NCBI GenBank assembly: GCA_934140575.1
Contig: CAKPBJ010000006.1
Location: 1 to 55,315, forward strand
Direction: 5' to 3'
DNA length: 55,315 nucleotides
From: an uncultured Bacilli bacterium
GTDB lineage: Bacteria; Bacillota_I; Bacilli_A; RF39; UBA660
Shown here in pieces: positions 7,747 to 16,989 of the stretch; the stretch's first letter is position 1; every line of letters starts with the position of its first letter. Below the pieces are notes generated by a model. The model worked only from the letters and a program-made list of their open reading frames with translations. It did no database searches and had not been told where the DNA came from. Made by a program: the position numbers and the translations under genes.

Positions 7747-8826
7747 TTATTTTGTCTTAGTTGGAGTAACATATGGTTTATTCTGCTTATTTGTAACAAT
7801 CCATGCATTAGAAACAGTTCTACCACCATAAGACTCTCCTGCACTTGGCTTATTCCATAATTTACCCTCTACACTCATTGTAGAACTAGCACCACCATCT
7901 AAATTAGCAGCATTATAAGCCTTATATCTTAAAAGTATATCTATAACATCATTCATAGTAGCACCAGTACTATATCCTGGAAGTCTACCCTCAATTACTA
8001 AAAATAGTACAACTCCATCTTTTCTTTGAGCAATAACAGTACGAGGTGCAGTACCCCAACCACCATCACCATGAATCTTACTAGTTTTACCATTAACAAT
8101 CAAATTAGGACCAAACTCAACAGCATCCCACATACCATCTTTAATTGCTTCTTCTGGACTCTTACTTGTCAAATACATCTTATGGTCCTTAGTAAAACCA
8201 ATAAGTCCACCAGAACCACCATCATGTTGCCATATATGTTTTCCATCTTTAATGATAGCACCATATGGAATAGAACCATTACCCCATCCATCTAAATCTT
8301 CAAATCCACCACCATTAATACCAACAAGTCCATTATTATTCTTAACTAAAGTATTAACAGACTGTCCAGCCTTACCAAGCTTAGAAGAAACTGCTAAAGT
8401 AACATCACTAGGATCATAAATAGCTGTCAAATAACCCTTAAACTTAGATTCATTAATTCTAATAATCTTATATACCTCATTGCCAGCATCTCTAGTAAAT
8501 AACTCCCTCTCATACTTAGATGAATAATGACTCTTCTCTTTATTACTACCAATAACAATATCATCAAGATTAATTGTCTCAGTATTAGCCTCAATATAAT
8601 TCTCACTCATAACCTTGTTGACAGTATCCTCATCATACAAAGTATAAGCCAAATACTTATGAGACATTGTAGTCATAGCAGTCGGTATCCAAAAAGCTTT
8701 AAACTTATTATTATTAATCACAATTAACCCATCAATTACAATTAAATCAAGTAATAATATAAGAACAGTAAATTTACTAATCTTTAATCTTAATTTTTTC
8801 TTACTTTTTACTTTTTTATCTTCCAT
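7747..8826 (-). CDS. Membrane-anchored phosphodiester glycosidase family protein (NAGPA domain), paralogue 1
   Basis: Basic N-terminus, one membrane helix (about residues 14-36), then an extracellular NAGPA (DUF2233-type) domain. Family landmarks are GINGGGF, the GGLIGF strand, EFGPNLIVNGK, APRTVIAQ and the C-terminal NLDGGASSTM near 307. The family hydrolyses sugar-phosphodiester bonds (human uncovering enzyme; bacterial homologues probably act on envelope polymers); the substrate here is unknown. I use ATG 8826, which has a GGAG ribosome-binding site 8 bases upstream and follows the preceding stop by five bases; the GTG at 8835 has no such site. It is the last gene of a five-gene envelope operon and a paralogue of the protein at 11264-12307. 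Confidence 0.88.
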   Translation of the reverse strand: MEDKKVKSKKKLRLKISKFTVLILLLDLIVIDGLIVINNNKFKAFWIPTAMTTMSHKYLAYTLYDEDTVNKVMSENYIEANTETINLDDIVIGSNKEKSHYSSKYERELFTRDAGNEVYKIIRINESKFKGYLTAIYDPSDVTLAVSSKLGKAGQSVNTLVKNNNGLVGINGGGFEDLDGWGNGSIPYGAIIKDGKHIWQHDGGSGGLIGFTKDHKMYLTSKSPEEAIKDGMWDAVEFGPNLIVNGKTSKIHGDGGWGTAPRTVIAQRKDGVVLFLVIEGRLPGYSTGATMNDVIDILLRYKAYNAANLDGGASSTMSVEGKLWNKPSAGESYGGRTVSNAWIVTNKQNKPYVTPTKTK

Positions 8827-8831
8827 AAAAA

Positions 8832-10187
8832 TCACTCCACTACATAAGGATCATTTAAACTTCCACTACCACCCTTAATATAACTACTATTAATAGATAT
8901 AACAGGTACAATATGCTTTAACTCAGTAACATCAGCTTCCTCTAATAAACCATTAGCTAAAGTAGAATACTGAATACTACCAACTGAAGAAGTAGTATTC
9001 ATATGAAAATAATCATTTAATTCATTATTAGAATTATAATCAAATATATTTAGTAATCCAACTTTACAAATAACAAAATTATTATAAATATTTTTATACT
9101 CATAACCAGTATCATTACTAATTTCTCCAACATAATAATAATTATCAACCAAATAATTACTATAAGTCAAAGTACTTAAATAAGTATTATTTAAAAAATA
9201 AGCAAGACTCTTCCTATCTTTTAAATCAAATAAACTACCACTCTTACTATACGGTAAAGTAATATCACTATACGAATTATTTATATATGTATTTTTATAC
9301 ATTTTTAAAATACCATTATCATCATTATATACTCTCCAAATATCATTACCAAGCTTAACATAACTATCAACATGATTACTCTTACCATCCTGATTAATAA
9401 CATAAGGATTTCCTACACTTCCATCCCCTGATACAATCTTACTAGTCTCTTTCAATGTAATAACAGCACGAACTCCATAACCATCTAAACTATCACAACT
9501 CTGAACAGTACCATCTAAATCTACAAATAAATTCTCATCATCACCATCAAGTCCAATTAAATAAAAAATCTTACCATTATTAAGAAATCCTTTTGAACTT
9601 CCACTATTTATATAATCATTTATACTAAGAGTAGTAACATAATCCTTATAAGTACTCTTACCAGTCTTTATCTTATTATCCTTTAAAACATCTTCACTAT
9701 ATACAGTTTTTTTAAGAAATTTAGAAGAACTAGGAATAGTGTTTAAATAAATTCCAGAATGCTCTTCATTTGTCTTAGTTAACCAATTGTGTAAATTGGA
9801 ATTTTTATACTTACTATCATCTCCCCACATAAAAGATGCTACAGTATTTTCACTAACTAATTTAACACTACCATCATTATCAACTCTTAAAACTCTATAT
9901 AATCTATTAAAAATCATAACATAATTATTTGTAATATTACCTTTAAAAAAATACCCATCACTATCTCTATGAAGTCCATCACCATCCTTTACAAGTGAAT
10001 TATTATTAACAATAATACCATCCAAAGTCTGAACTCCACCCTTAGTATTAACACTCTGAAGTCCATAGTAATAAAAACTTCTTCCTCCAAAATAAAGTGC
10101 AATACCAATTACCACAACTAAACTGACTATATTAAATATAAATTCATTTTTACTAAATTGAAACATTTTTTTCTTACTTTTTGTCAT
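8832..10187 (-). CDS. Membrane-anchored surface protein with two repeated beta domains
   Basis: 451 residues: a basic cytoplasmic tail, one membrane helix (about residues 12-33), then an extracellular region of two similar halves. Each half has a strand motif like YRVLRVDNDGSVKLVSE / WRVYNDDNGILKMYKN, recalling DUF6273-type domains of gut Firmicutes, and each ends in the linker G[DS]GS..[DN]PYV. The same linker starts the giant surface protein at 33383-41839. I place the start at ATG 10187 (MTKSKKK), where GGAG is 9 bases away; the longer frame to 10271 has no ribosome-binding site. It is probably a structural or ligand-binding envelope protein; no catalytic motif is visible. Confidence 0.82.
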   Translation of the reverse strand: MTKSKKKMFQFSKNEFIFNIVSLVVVIGIALYFGGRSFYYYGLQSVNTKGGVQTLDGIIVNNNSLVKDGDGLHRDSDGYFFKGNITNNYVMIFNRLYRVLRVDNDGSVKLVSENTVASFMWGDDSKYKNSNLHNWLTKTNEEHSGIYLNTIPSSSKFLKKTVYSEDVLKDNKIKTGKSTYKDYVTTLSINDYINSGSSKGFLNNGKIFYLIGLDGDDENLFVDLDGTVQSCDSLDGYGVRAVITLKETSKIVSGDGSVGNPYVINQDGKSNHVDSYVKLGNDIWRVYNDDNGILKMYKNTYINNSYSDITLPYSKSGSLFDLKDRKSLAYFLNNTYLSTLTYSNYLVDNYYYVGEISNDTGYEYKNIYNNFVICKVGLLNIFDYNSNNELNDYFHMNTTSSVGSIQYSTLANGLLEEADVTELKHIVPVISINSSYIKGGSGSLNDPYVVE

Positions 10188-10263
10188 AACCATATACTCC
10201 ATCTTAAAAAAGTATATCAAAACTATAAAACAATCACAAGATATAATAAAGAAAAAAATATGT

Positions 10264-11181
10264 CTAAACATATCTTTTTATATAATTATAAATACTTTTA
10301 CTGGTGCTCTCATTATAGTGTAATCCATCAGTGGTAGTAAATGAAAGACTACTATTTGTATCAATATATTTAACATTTTTACTTAATCCACTCTTTAAAG
10401 TATTATTAAAAGAATTAATTTGTGAATTTAAATGGCTATATCCACCATCACATGGATTTACAGATACAAAGTAAACTTTACTCCCCTTAGTAGACCAAGA
10501 TGATACATTACTATTTATATAACTAACATAATTACTAGCATTATATAAATCATTTACTCCCATTAAAATAACTAAAGCAGCTCCCGAATTTAAATAACTT
10601 GAAGCTGCAGATATACCAGTGTTTTTCATCCAATCTAATCCCATCGAACCTTGAGCAATATAAACATCATTTCCAACAGTATGAACACCACTCTCAGAAT
10701 AATTAATTCCATTCCAAACACCAGAATTATAAGCATACATCTGAACAGTTCTACTATCTCCTAAAAAAACAACAACGCTAGACGAAGATTTACTAGTTGA
10801 TGTACTTTTTTCATAATCGCCCGAACTATTTATCTTCTTTTTTTCACCACTTTCATAAGGATCTATATAAGAAGGTTTATCATTATTAATAGTTGCATTC
10901 TTCCAACAAGCACTTACCTGCGAATTATCACTAACAAGCCCCATTACAACATTAACAAGTAATGGTATAAAAAATAATAAAACCAAAGCAATCGCCGAAT
11001 TCTTAATTCTACCAGGAGCTTTCTTATCATCTGGATTAGTCATTATAGTAATAAAAGACAAAGTCAAACTAACAATACAAAGAATTGGTCCAATAATTTG
11101 TACTAAAAAAAGAATATTTTTTATAATAGCAAAAAAATTACCTAAAATTTGACTATAACACTCCAAATCTAAAAATAACAT
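10264..11181 (-). CDS. SGNH/GDSL hydrolase fused to a two-helix membrane domain
   Basis: Residues 1-85 form two or three membrane helices in a pattern (Leu/Ile-rich helix, PDDKKAPGRIKNS loop, second helix) like VirB2/TrbC-type small membrane proteins of these bacteria. After a Ser/Lys-rich linker, residues ~133-305 form an SGNH hydrolase: block I FLGDSRT near 138, block II Gly in GSMGLDWM, block III GVNDL near 206, block V DGLHY near 284. Such enzymes are esterases or acetyltransferases that trim acyl groups on envelope polysaccharides. The active site would face outside. GGGGAG precedes ATG 11181 by 8 bases. Its place between two NAGPA proteins suggests joint processing of a surface polymer; the substrate is unknown. 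Confidence 0.85.
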   Translation of the reverse strand: MLFLDLECYSQILGNFFAIIKNILFLVQIIGPILCIVSLTLSFITIMTNPDDKKAPGRIKNSAIALVLLFFIPLLVNVVMGLVSDNSQVSACWKNATINNDKPSYIDPYESGEKKKINSSGDYEKSTSTSKSSSSVVVFLGDSRTVQMYAYNSGVWNGINYSESGVHTVGNDVYIAQGSMGLDWMKNTGISAASSYLNSGAALVILMGVNDLYNASNYVSYINSNVSSWSTKGSKVYFVSVNPCDGGYSHLNSQINSFNNTLKSGLSKNVKYIDTNSSLSFTTTDGLHYNESTSKSIYNYIKRYV

Positions 11182-11263
11182 ATAAACAACTCCCCATTAA
11201 TATTTAATATATATTATATACCATAAACCTAATATTTTACAAAATCAATAAAAACATCACAGT

Positions 11264-12307
11264 TTATTTTACAACCCAAAACGTAGACATATTACGAAGC
11301 CCATTTTCTCCACCAGCCACTGGCGTATTAATTATTTTATTATTAATAACAAGTTCAGAAGAACTTCCTCCATCTAAATTAGCCGCATTAACAGCACCAT
11401 AATTTTCCATTATATCAGTAAGGTCAACCATATCTGCACCAATACTATTAGCAAGTCTTCCATTAATAACAACAAATAAAACAATTCCATCTGATCTTTG
11501 TCCAATCGCAGTACGAGGAGCACGTCCCCAACCACCATTACCTTTAATAAAACTACGCTTACCATTAACAATTAAATATGGCCCAAATTCAATAGCATCC
11601 CTATATCCAGTCTTAATAGCTTCTTCTTTACTCATATTACCAAGAATAAGCTTATTCTCATTAGTGAATCCAATAAATCCACCACCCATATTGGCATCAA
11701 CATAATCACTAACTACTTTACCATTAGATATAACAGTACCATGAGGTAGAGCCCCATTACTATTCCAATCAGGATCATAAAATCCACCAGCATTCATCGC
11801 AATAATAGCATTTTCTCTCTTACTAACAGTAAGAATAGATTCTCCTCGAACGCCTAAATAAGCAGTAGTCGCAATACTAATCCTAGAAGGATCATAAACC
11901 GCAACTAAATATCCCTGATATCCACTACCACTAACCTCAATAACTTTATATAAATCATCTTTATCTCTATCTAGTATATCTTTCTCATACTTATTTTTAT
12001 AAATGGAACTACTATACTTTCTAAACTTAATTTGATTTGGGTCACTAACCTCATCCACTTCAATAATACTATTATTTTTAAGTACCTTCTGAATATATTC
12101 ATCACTATAAAGCCAAGTAGCTAAATACCTATGATTCATTGTAGTCATCGCACTAGTAATCCAAAACTCCTTAAAAGAATTAATTGGTCCATAAAATAAA
12201 AATAAAAATAAACAAAAACCAACTATATAAAATATACAAAGAAAAGAGACAATTCTTCTTTTTAATGGCATCTTATATTTTTTAGAATTAACACTTTTCT
12301 TTCTCAT
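11264..12307 (-). CDS. Membrane-anchored phosphodiester glycosidase family protein (NAGPA domain), paralogue 2
   Basis: Paralogue of the protein at 7747-8826. Both have the juxtamembrane block FWI.(S/T)AMTTM.H(R/K)YLA, then the NAGPA domain with AMNAGGF, GGFIGF, EFGPYLIVNGK, APRTAIGQ and NLDGGSSSELV. It is 347 residues, with a basic N-terminus and one helix at about 17-38. Two bases separate it from the stop of the upstream gene, and the ribosome-binding site GAGGATT overlaps that gene's last codons, so translation is probably coupled. Exact substrate unknown; the family cleaves sugar phosphodiesters. Confidence 0.88.
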   Translation of the reverse strand: MRKKSVNSKKYKMPLKRRIVSFLCIFYIVGFCLFLFLFYGPINSFKEFWITSAMTTMNHRYLATWLYSDEYIQKVLKNNSIIEVDEVSDPNQIKFRKYSSSIYKNKYEKDILDRDKDDLYKVIEVSGSGYQGYLVAVYDPSRISIATTAYLGVRGESILTVSKRENAIIAMNAGGFYDPDWNSNGALPHGTVISNGKVVSDYVDANMGGGFIGFTNENKLILGNMSKEEAIKTGYRDAIEFGPYLIVNGKRSFIKGNGGWGRAPRTAIGQRSDGIVLFVVINGRLANSIGADMVDLTDIMENYGAVNAANLDGGSSSELVINNKIINTPVAGGENGLRNMSTFWVVK

Positions 12308-12309
12308 AA

Positions 12310-12876
12310 TTAATCCTCTTTACCATCATAAGAACCATCTTTATTATAATCAATAAACTTCTTATTAGTATCATAAGATTTTAATAATAAACCACTACCA
12401 AGACTAGCCTGATAATTATTATAATTAACTATATTTTGATTATAAATATTTATATCAGTTACAAAATAATTAACAACTTGTTCATATATACTCTTATAAT
12501 TAATACATTTATTATTTATACTACTTTCTGGATAATAAACATCATCACATAATTTATCAAGTTTATTAGTATTCTTTTGAAGTTCATCTACTAAATTCTC
12601 ATAATTAGATAAACGATTTTTTATAAAACCATCATTACCATATAATGAATCATAATAAACATTACTTAGTACACTATTATATAATTCATCCCTCATATCT
12701 TCAAAAGCCGAAACATTAGTACTAAAAGTTTCAAAAGAATCAGATACTGTATCCATTCTCTTATAAGTACTATCTTTATCAGCCTTTAATCCTAATAAAA
12801 ATGAAGATACACTTCCTGAAACTATTAATATAAAACTGAAAGTCATTAATACATACGCAAATCTTCTTAGCTTCAT
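12310..12876 (-). CDS. Anchored extracellular protein ending in an EF-hand-like calcium loop
   Basis: 188 residues: a signal anchor (about residues 8-30), a Tyr/Asn-rich, probably helical extracellular region, and the C-terminus DYNKDGSYDGKE, which fits the EF-hand loop DxNxDGxxDxxE at positions 1, 3, 5, 6, 9 and 12. A single such loop is usually a dockerin-like or structural calcium site. AGGTG lies 7 bases before ATG 12876. First gene of the operon that continues through the NAGPA and SGNH genes. No family recognised. Confidence 0.8.
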   Translation of the reverse strand: MKLRRFAYVLMTFSFILIVSGSVSSFLLGLKADKDSTYKRMDTVSDSFETFSTNVSAFEDMRDELYNSVLSNVYYDSLYGNDGFIKNRLSNYENLVDELQKNTNKLDKLCDDVYYPESSINNKCINYKSIYEQVVNYFVTDINIYNQNIVNYNNYQASLGSGLLLKSYDTNKKFIDYNKDGSYDGKED

Positions 12877-12925
12877 CCATCATCACCTAATTATAATTTT
12901 ATCAAAACCCAAGAAAAAAGTATAT

Positions 12926-12956
12926 ATAAAAAGACAGATATCTTTACAATATCTGC
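12926..12956 (-). terminator. Intrinsic terminator after the pilin operon
   Basis: CAGATAT / ATATCTG stem, TGTAAAG loop, then TCTTTTTAT on the minus strand. Confidence 0.8.
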
Positions 12957-13397
12957 CTACTTAACAATTGTCTTTTCATCTTCCTTAGTTAATTTTTCAA
13001 ATTTATAATCTTTAGCTTTAGATAAATCTATATCTGAATAACCAGCTTCTGATTTATATTTTTCCTTACCATCAAATTCATAATAAACAATTAACTGTTC
13101 ATCTCCCAAAACAATCTTATAATAACCACTAGTCTTTACATCTTTCTTATTTTCAAGCATAAATTCAACTGATCCTTCTTTTGAAACATAATATACATGT
13201 AAATCACTTATACAAATATTATCAATACACTTTTCTTTCTGTAATCTGCTATTAGTTATAAGTTTAGTTCCATCTGGATAATTAGATAAATCAACTTCAT
13301 CATTTCTTCCAATTACAAATCCAAGAACAATCAACAATATAGAAATAAATAAAACAATCGCAGTAATTAAAACTATTTTCTTTTTATCAAATTTCAT
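12957..13397 (-). CDS. Small anchored extracellular protein
   Basis: 146 residues with an N-terminal membrane helix (about 8-30) and a 115-residue extracellular beta-rich domain with two cysteines (C57, C62), close enough to form a small disulfide loop. GAAGGAAT precedes ATG 13397. It starts 19 bases after the stop of the giant pilin-like gene and shares its terminator, so it is probably a partner of that protein. No family recognised. Confidence 0.8.
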   Translation of the reverse strand: MKFDKKKIVLITAIVLFISILLIVLGFVIGRNDEVDLSNYPDGTKLITNSRLQKEKCIDNICISDLHVYYVSKEGSVEFMLENKKDVKTSGYYKIVLGDEQLIVYYEFDGKEKYKSEAGYSDIDLSKAKDYKFEKLTKEDEKTIVK

Positions 13398-13416
13398 ATC
13401 TTATTCCTTCTCTTCA

Positions 13417-16400
13417 TTATTTTCCTGATTCTTCCACAATAGACACATTGGGTTTATCATAATCATTACCGCGAATATATGGATTACGTTTATTTTTTTT
13501 GAATGCATAAGGACCATCTTCTTTTTCAACTAAAGCATCACAATATTTATTTTGATTATATGTTAAGATAACCATCTTTGATTCTGTGCCATCATCGTTA
13601 TTTTTTACTTTTACATAAGAACTATTATATCCTTTATAATAACCCTCACATGTATATGGAGTTCCATCATATTCCTTTGTTACAGGTTTATTATACTTAT
13701 ACCACACGATACCTATAACCTTCTGAGACATATCACCATTTCCATTCATAAAGCATGTATAAAAGCTACAATTTAAATTGACATCAATTTCTTTTGTTGT
13801 ACAAACCTTTTTAGAAACTTTCTCTGAATAATAAGTACTTGTCATTTTATAAGCTCCAAACACATCAATAGATTTATTTTCGCTATACAAGATTAATTGA
13901 TCTTTTCTATGAAGAGGTTTTACTGAAGAAAGCTCAGTCATTGCAACACCTTTTTCATCTCTCTTCTGTATAGGTTCACCATTTGAATCATACTTTAGCT
14001 GAGTGTTACCATTTTCATCCGTATATTCTTCATACACAGGGGCATTTGAAATATAATAACAATTTCCACTACAACTATCACGATTAATTTCTACGCCTGA
14101 ATCTTCAGCATCATTATTAAAAGAATATTCATTAAATGTACTACCATATGTCGCAGTAGCAGAACTTCCACTAACACCAGAATAACATGCATCATATATA
14201 GTTCCGAAAACTGTTTCCTGATTATGAGAATCAATTACATGCAAATATAATATTACATCTTTTTTCTTGCTATATTTTTTATCAAATTTAAATTCAAAAC
14301 CTTCAATTCTTTCATTAAGTAAAGCACCTGACTTATCCTTTACTAAATAATCTTCAACCTTATATCCACCAGTATATGACTTTGAAGAATAATCAGTACA
14401 CGTATCCTTCGTTTCATTATCATTAATACATACTTTATATGTATCAAAAGGATCCATTACATCAAAATATAAGTCAAAAGTAATATATTTTGATTTCTTA
14501 TCAAAACCCGTTTCTGTTAATTTAAATGAATTAATAACAGGAGCCTTATCTTTATATAATTCATATTTCTTGACTTCACTGTCGATGGTATTTAAGCCAT
14601 CATAAGCCACTACCTTAACCTCATATACTGTACCTTTACTAACATCAGAAGCTTTTATTCCATTAATCGAAGAAATAATTTCAGTATCATACTTACCACT
14701 TAAAGAATACTCACTAGTACATTTATATGAAGCATCAGTACTATCTTTTTTCTTAGCACAAACTTTATAGGTTCCACTTTGTGAATTAAAGTCATCACTA
14801 ACAGTAAATTTAATTTCAGCATTATTTGTATTATAAGGTTGATCTTTACTGTATACACCTTTAATGTTAATTACAGGAGGATTATTAGAATACAATTTAT
14901 AAGTAAATGTTTTATTACTTTCAGCCCCATCAGAATCTTTAACATACAATGTAAAAGTAACATCCGTTCCAGAAGTTCCAGGTTGATAATCTGAAGGTGA
15001 CTTAATAGTATAATTAATTTGCTTATCACTACGATCACTCGCATCATATTGAGTATATTCCCCACATTTTTGAGTAGAATTTGCACTTTTAGTACATATC
15101 TTATATTCCAATTTACTAGTACTATCAATATCATCAGAAACATTCATTTTTATTGTTGTATTAAGACTACCACCTTTACTAGAATCACAATTATCACATG
15201 CAGTTCCTACTGAAGATACATTAAACTCACTAATTACAGGTAAATTATTATGATATACATTATTATAAGAAATAAGTCTTCCACTTTTCTTTGTTAATTC
15301 AAACTTTTTACCATATTCATCAATAAATATAGCACTTAAATATCTAACTCTACTACCAAAATAGTTTCCACTAAACTTAAATGTTACACCACCAAGTTCA
15401 GATAACTTATAAGTTTTATCAGAAGATTTAGGATTATCAAAGTTCTGTCCACCACTAACTACATTTCCATTAAAATCAACTTCTTGTAGACGAACTCTTA
15501 AATTATCATGTTCAGTCAAATCATCCTCAATCGTACTTGTATCAAGTTTAAATTCCAAAGAATCCATTAAAGCTAATTTTCCACTATCATCTTTTCCATA
15601 TTTTTGCCAAATTGGATTTAAAGTAATTGTTGAATGACCAGGTTTAAAATGAGGAGGTTGATTATTATAAATATCATATTCTGCTTCCTTAGTTGCAATC
15701 AATCCTGAACTATCCTTAACAAATACATGTAATGTTTTAGTAGCCCCATCAGGTAAACAAGCACTATTATTACACATAAAGGTATAAGGAATAAATCCAT
15801 TAGCATCTGGTTTATATAATTTAAATTCACTATCCTTCTTACAACCATTATTCTTATCCTCAGTTAAACAATATTTCAAACTAGAAACGTCATCTATATC
15901 ATCAGTAATATCCATTCTAACTCTAGCTTTTGAAATATTATAACTTGAATTCATACTACCAACAGAGAAATTTTTTATAACTGGTGCTCTGTTTTTATGA
16001 ATAGAATAAGAAATAATACGACTATCATAATTACCATCAGGATCATATACAATTAAATACATCTTTAAAGTACTTTTATTTTCATCAGTATATGACAACT
16101 TACTTGAAAAATCAAAATTTTTACTAAATGTTGCTTCTTTTGTTCCCCAATCAAAGCATCCACTAATAGTAGAATCAGCACTTGATGAACAAGATGAATT
16201 TATTTCAGGATAATTTCCTGTTTCACCATCATAATAAATTTTATACTTAACTTTTAACATATTAAATTCAGTATCTTTATCGGAAACAGTTAAACTAAGT
16301 TTAGCATCTAACGAATTAAAGTCCTTATTTGAAGCTGATGAAATTGATGCCTTAACAATCTTAGGAGCTAAAGAATCAGTAGCAGTTGTATTATCACGTA

Positions 16401-16977
16401 ATCCATTTTTATCATAAACTTTTAAAACACCATTTACATAATTACTTCCTAAATCAGTGTTATTAATACCAGTTGCATATTGAGGATACATTTTTTCATC
16501 ATCAGCAACACTAACTAAATCAGAATCTTTAAAGTCTACAACATACTTTACTGCATCACTCTTATTAAGTTTAGAAGCTAAAGTAAGTTTTACACCTCTA
16601 TATCCTCCACCTTTTACATTCTCAACTAACGTAACAGAGTATTCTAAATCATTACCCGTATTCTTAATAACAACAAAAGATTTATTATCATCATATTCAC
16701 CCTTATTAGGAGCCTCATCAAAGTCACCGTTGTCAAGATACTTCAGACTCATAATAATACAGTCCCCATCATCTGGTCTTTCAACTGTCGTACTAGCAGC
16801 TCTAATCTTATACTCAGCCTGTGACACTAACTTAAGAGCATCATTTACATAAACTTTATTAGTATTCTTACTAAAAAGTCCTAAAATAGTAGGTAAAGCA
16901 ATAGCCATCAAAAGACCAAGAATTACCATTGCAGCTAATAACTCAATTAAAGTAAAACCCCTATTTTTTTTCATCAT
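13417..16977 (-). CDS. Giant type IV pilin-like surface protein
   Basis: 1186 residues starting MMKKNRGFTLIELLAAMVIL, a textbook prepilin signal (cleavage after the Gly, methylated Phe, Glu at +5, hydrophobic helix). After the pilin helix and a short globular part (to ~190), the chain is a series of 100-120-residue beta-sandwich modules with repeated KYKI/KYCL, D..G and Y.(L/I)Y.N..P motifs, rather like bacterial Ig/cadherin modules. Paired cysteines occur in nearly every module (for example CDNCDSS, and several C-x(5-10)-C pairs). Normal pilins are 130-200 residues, so this is exceptionally long. It is in the same transcript as the glycosyltransferases upstream. No pilus ATPase, platform protein or prepilin peptidase gene is in this window. 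AAGGAGGG sets the start. Confidence 0.9.
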   Translation of the reverse strand: MMKKNRGFTLIELLAAMVILGLLMAIALPTILGLFSKNTNKVYVNDALKLVSQAEYKIRAASTTVERPDDGDCIIMSLKYLDNGDFDEAPNKGEYDDNKSFVVIKNTGNDLEYSVTLVENVKGGGYRGVKLTLASKLNKSDAVKYVVDFKDSDLVSVADDEKMYPQYATGINNTDLGSNYVNGVLKVYDKNGLRDNTTATDSLAPKIVKASISSASNKDFNSLDAKLSLTVSDKDTEFNMLKVKYKIYYDGETGNYPEINSSCSSSADSTISGCFDWGTKEATFSKNFDFSSKLSYTDENKSTLKMYLIVYDPDGNYDSRIISYSIHKNRAPVIKNFSVGSMNSSYNISKARVRMDITDDIDDVSSLKYCLTEDKNNGCKKDSEFKLYKPDANGFIPYTFMCNNSACLPDGATKTLHVFVKDSSGLIATKEAEYDIYNNQPPHFKPGHSTITLNPIWQKYGKDDSGKLALMDSLEFKLDTSTIEDDLTEHDNLRVRLQEVDFNGNVVSGGQNFDNPKSSDKTYKLSELGGVTFKFSGNYFGSRVRYLSAIFIDEYGKKFELTKKSGRLISYNNVYHNNLPVISEFNVSSVGTACDNCDSSKGGSLNTTIKMNVSDDIDSTSKLEYKICTKSANSTQKCGEYTQYDASDRSDKQINYTIKSPSDYQPGTSGTDVTFTLYVKDSDGAESNKTFTYKLYSNNPPVINIKGVYSKDQPYNTNNAEIKFTVSDDFNSQSGTYKVCAKKKDSTDASYKCTSEYSLSGKYDTEIISSINGIKASDVSKGTVYEVKVVAYDGLNTIDSEVKKYELYKDKAPVINSFKLTETGFDKKSKYITFDLYFDVMDPFDTYKVCINDNETKDTCTDYSSKSYTGGYKVEDYLVKDKSGALLNERIEGFEFKFDKKYSKKKDVILYLHVIDSHNQETVFGTIYDACYSGVSGSSATATYGSTFNEYSFNNDAEDSGVEINRDSCSGNCYYISNAPVYEEYTDENGNTQLKYDSNGEPIQKRDEKGVAMTELSSVKPLHRKDQLILYSENKSIDVFGAYKMTSTYYSEKVSKKVCTTKEIDVNLNCSFYTCFMNGNGDMSQKVIGIVWYKYNKPVTKEYDGTPYTCEGYYKGYNSSYVKVKNNDDGTESKMVILTYNQNKYCDALVEKEDGPYAFKKNKRNPYIRGNDYDKPNVSIVEESGK

Positions 16978-16989
16978 AGGATTCCCTCC

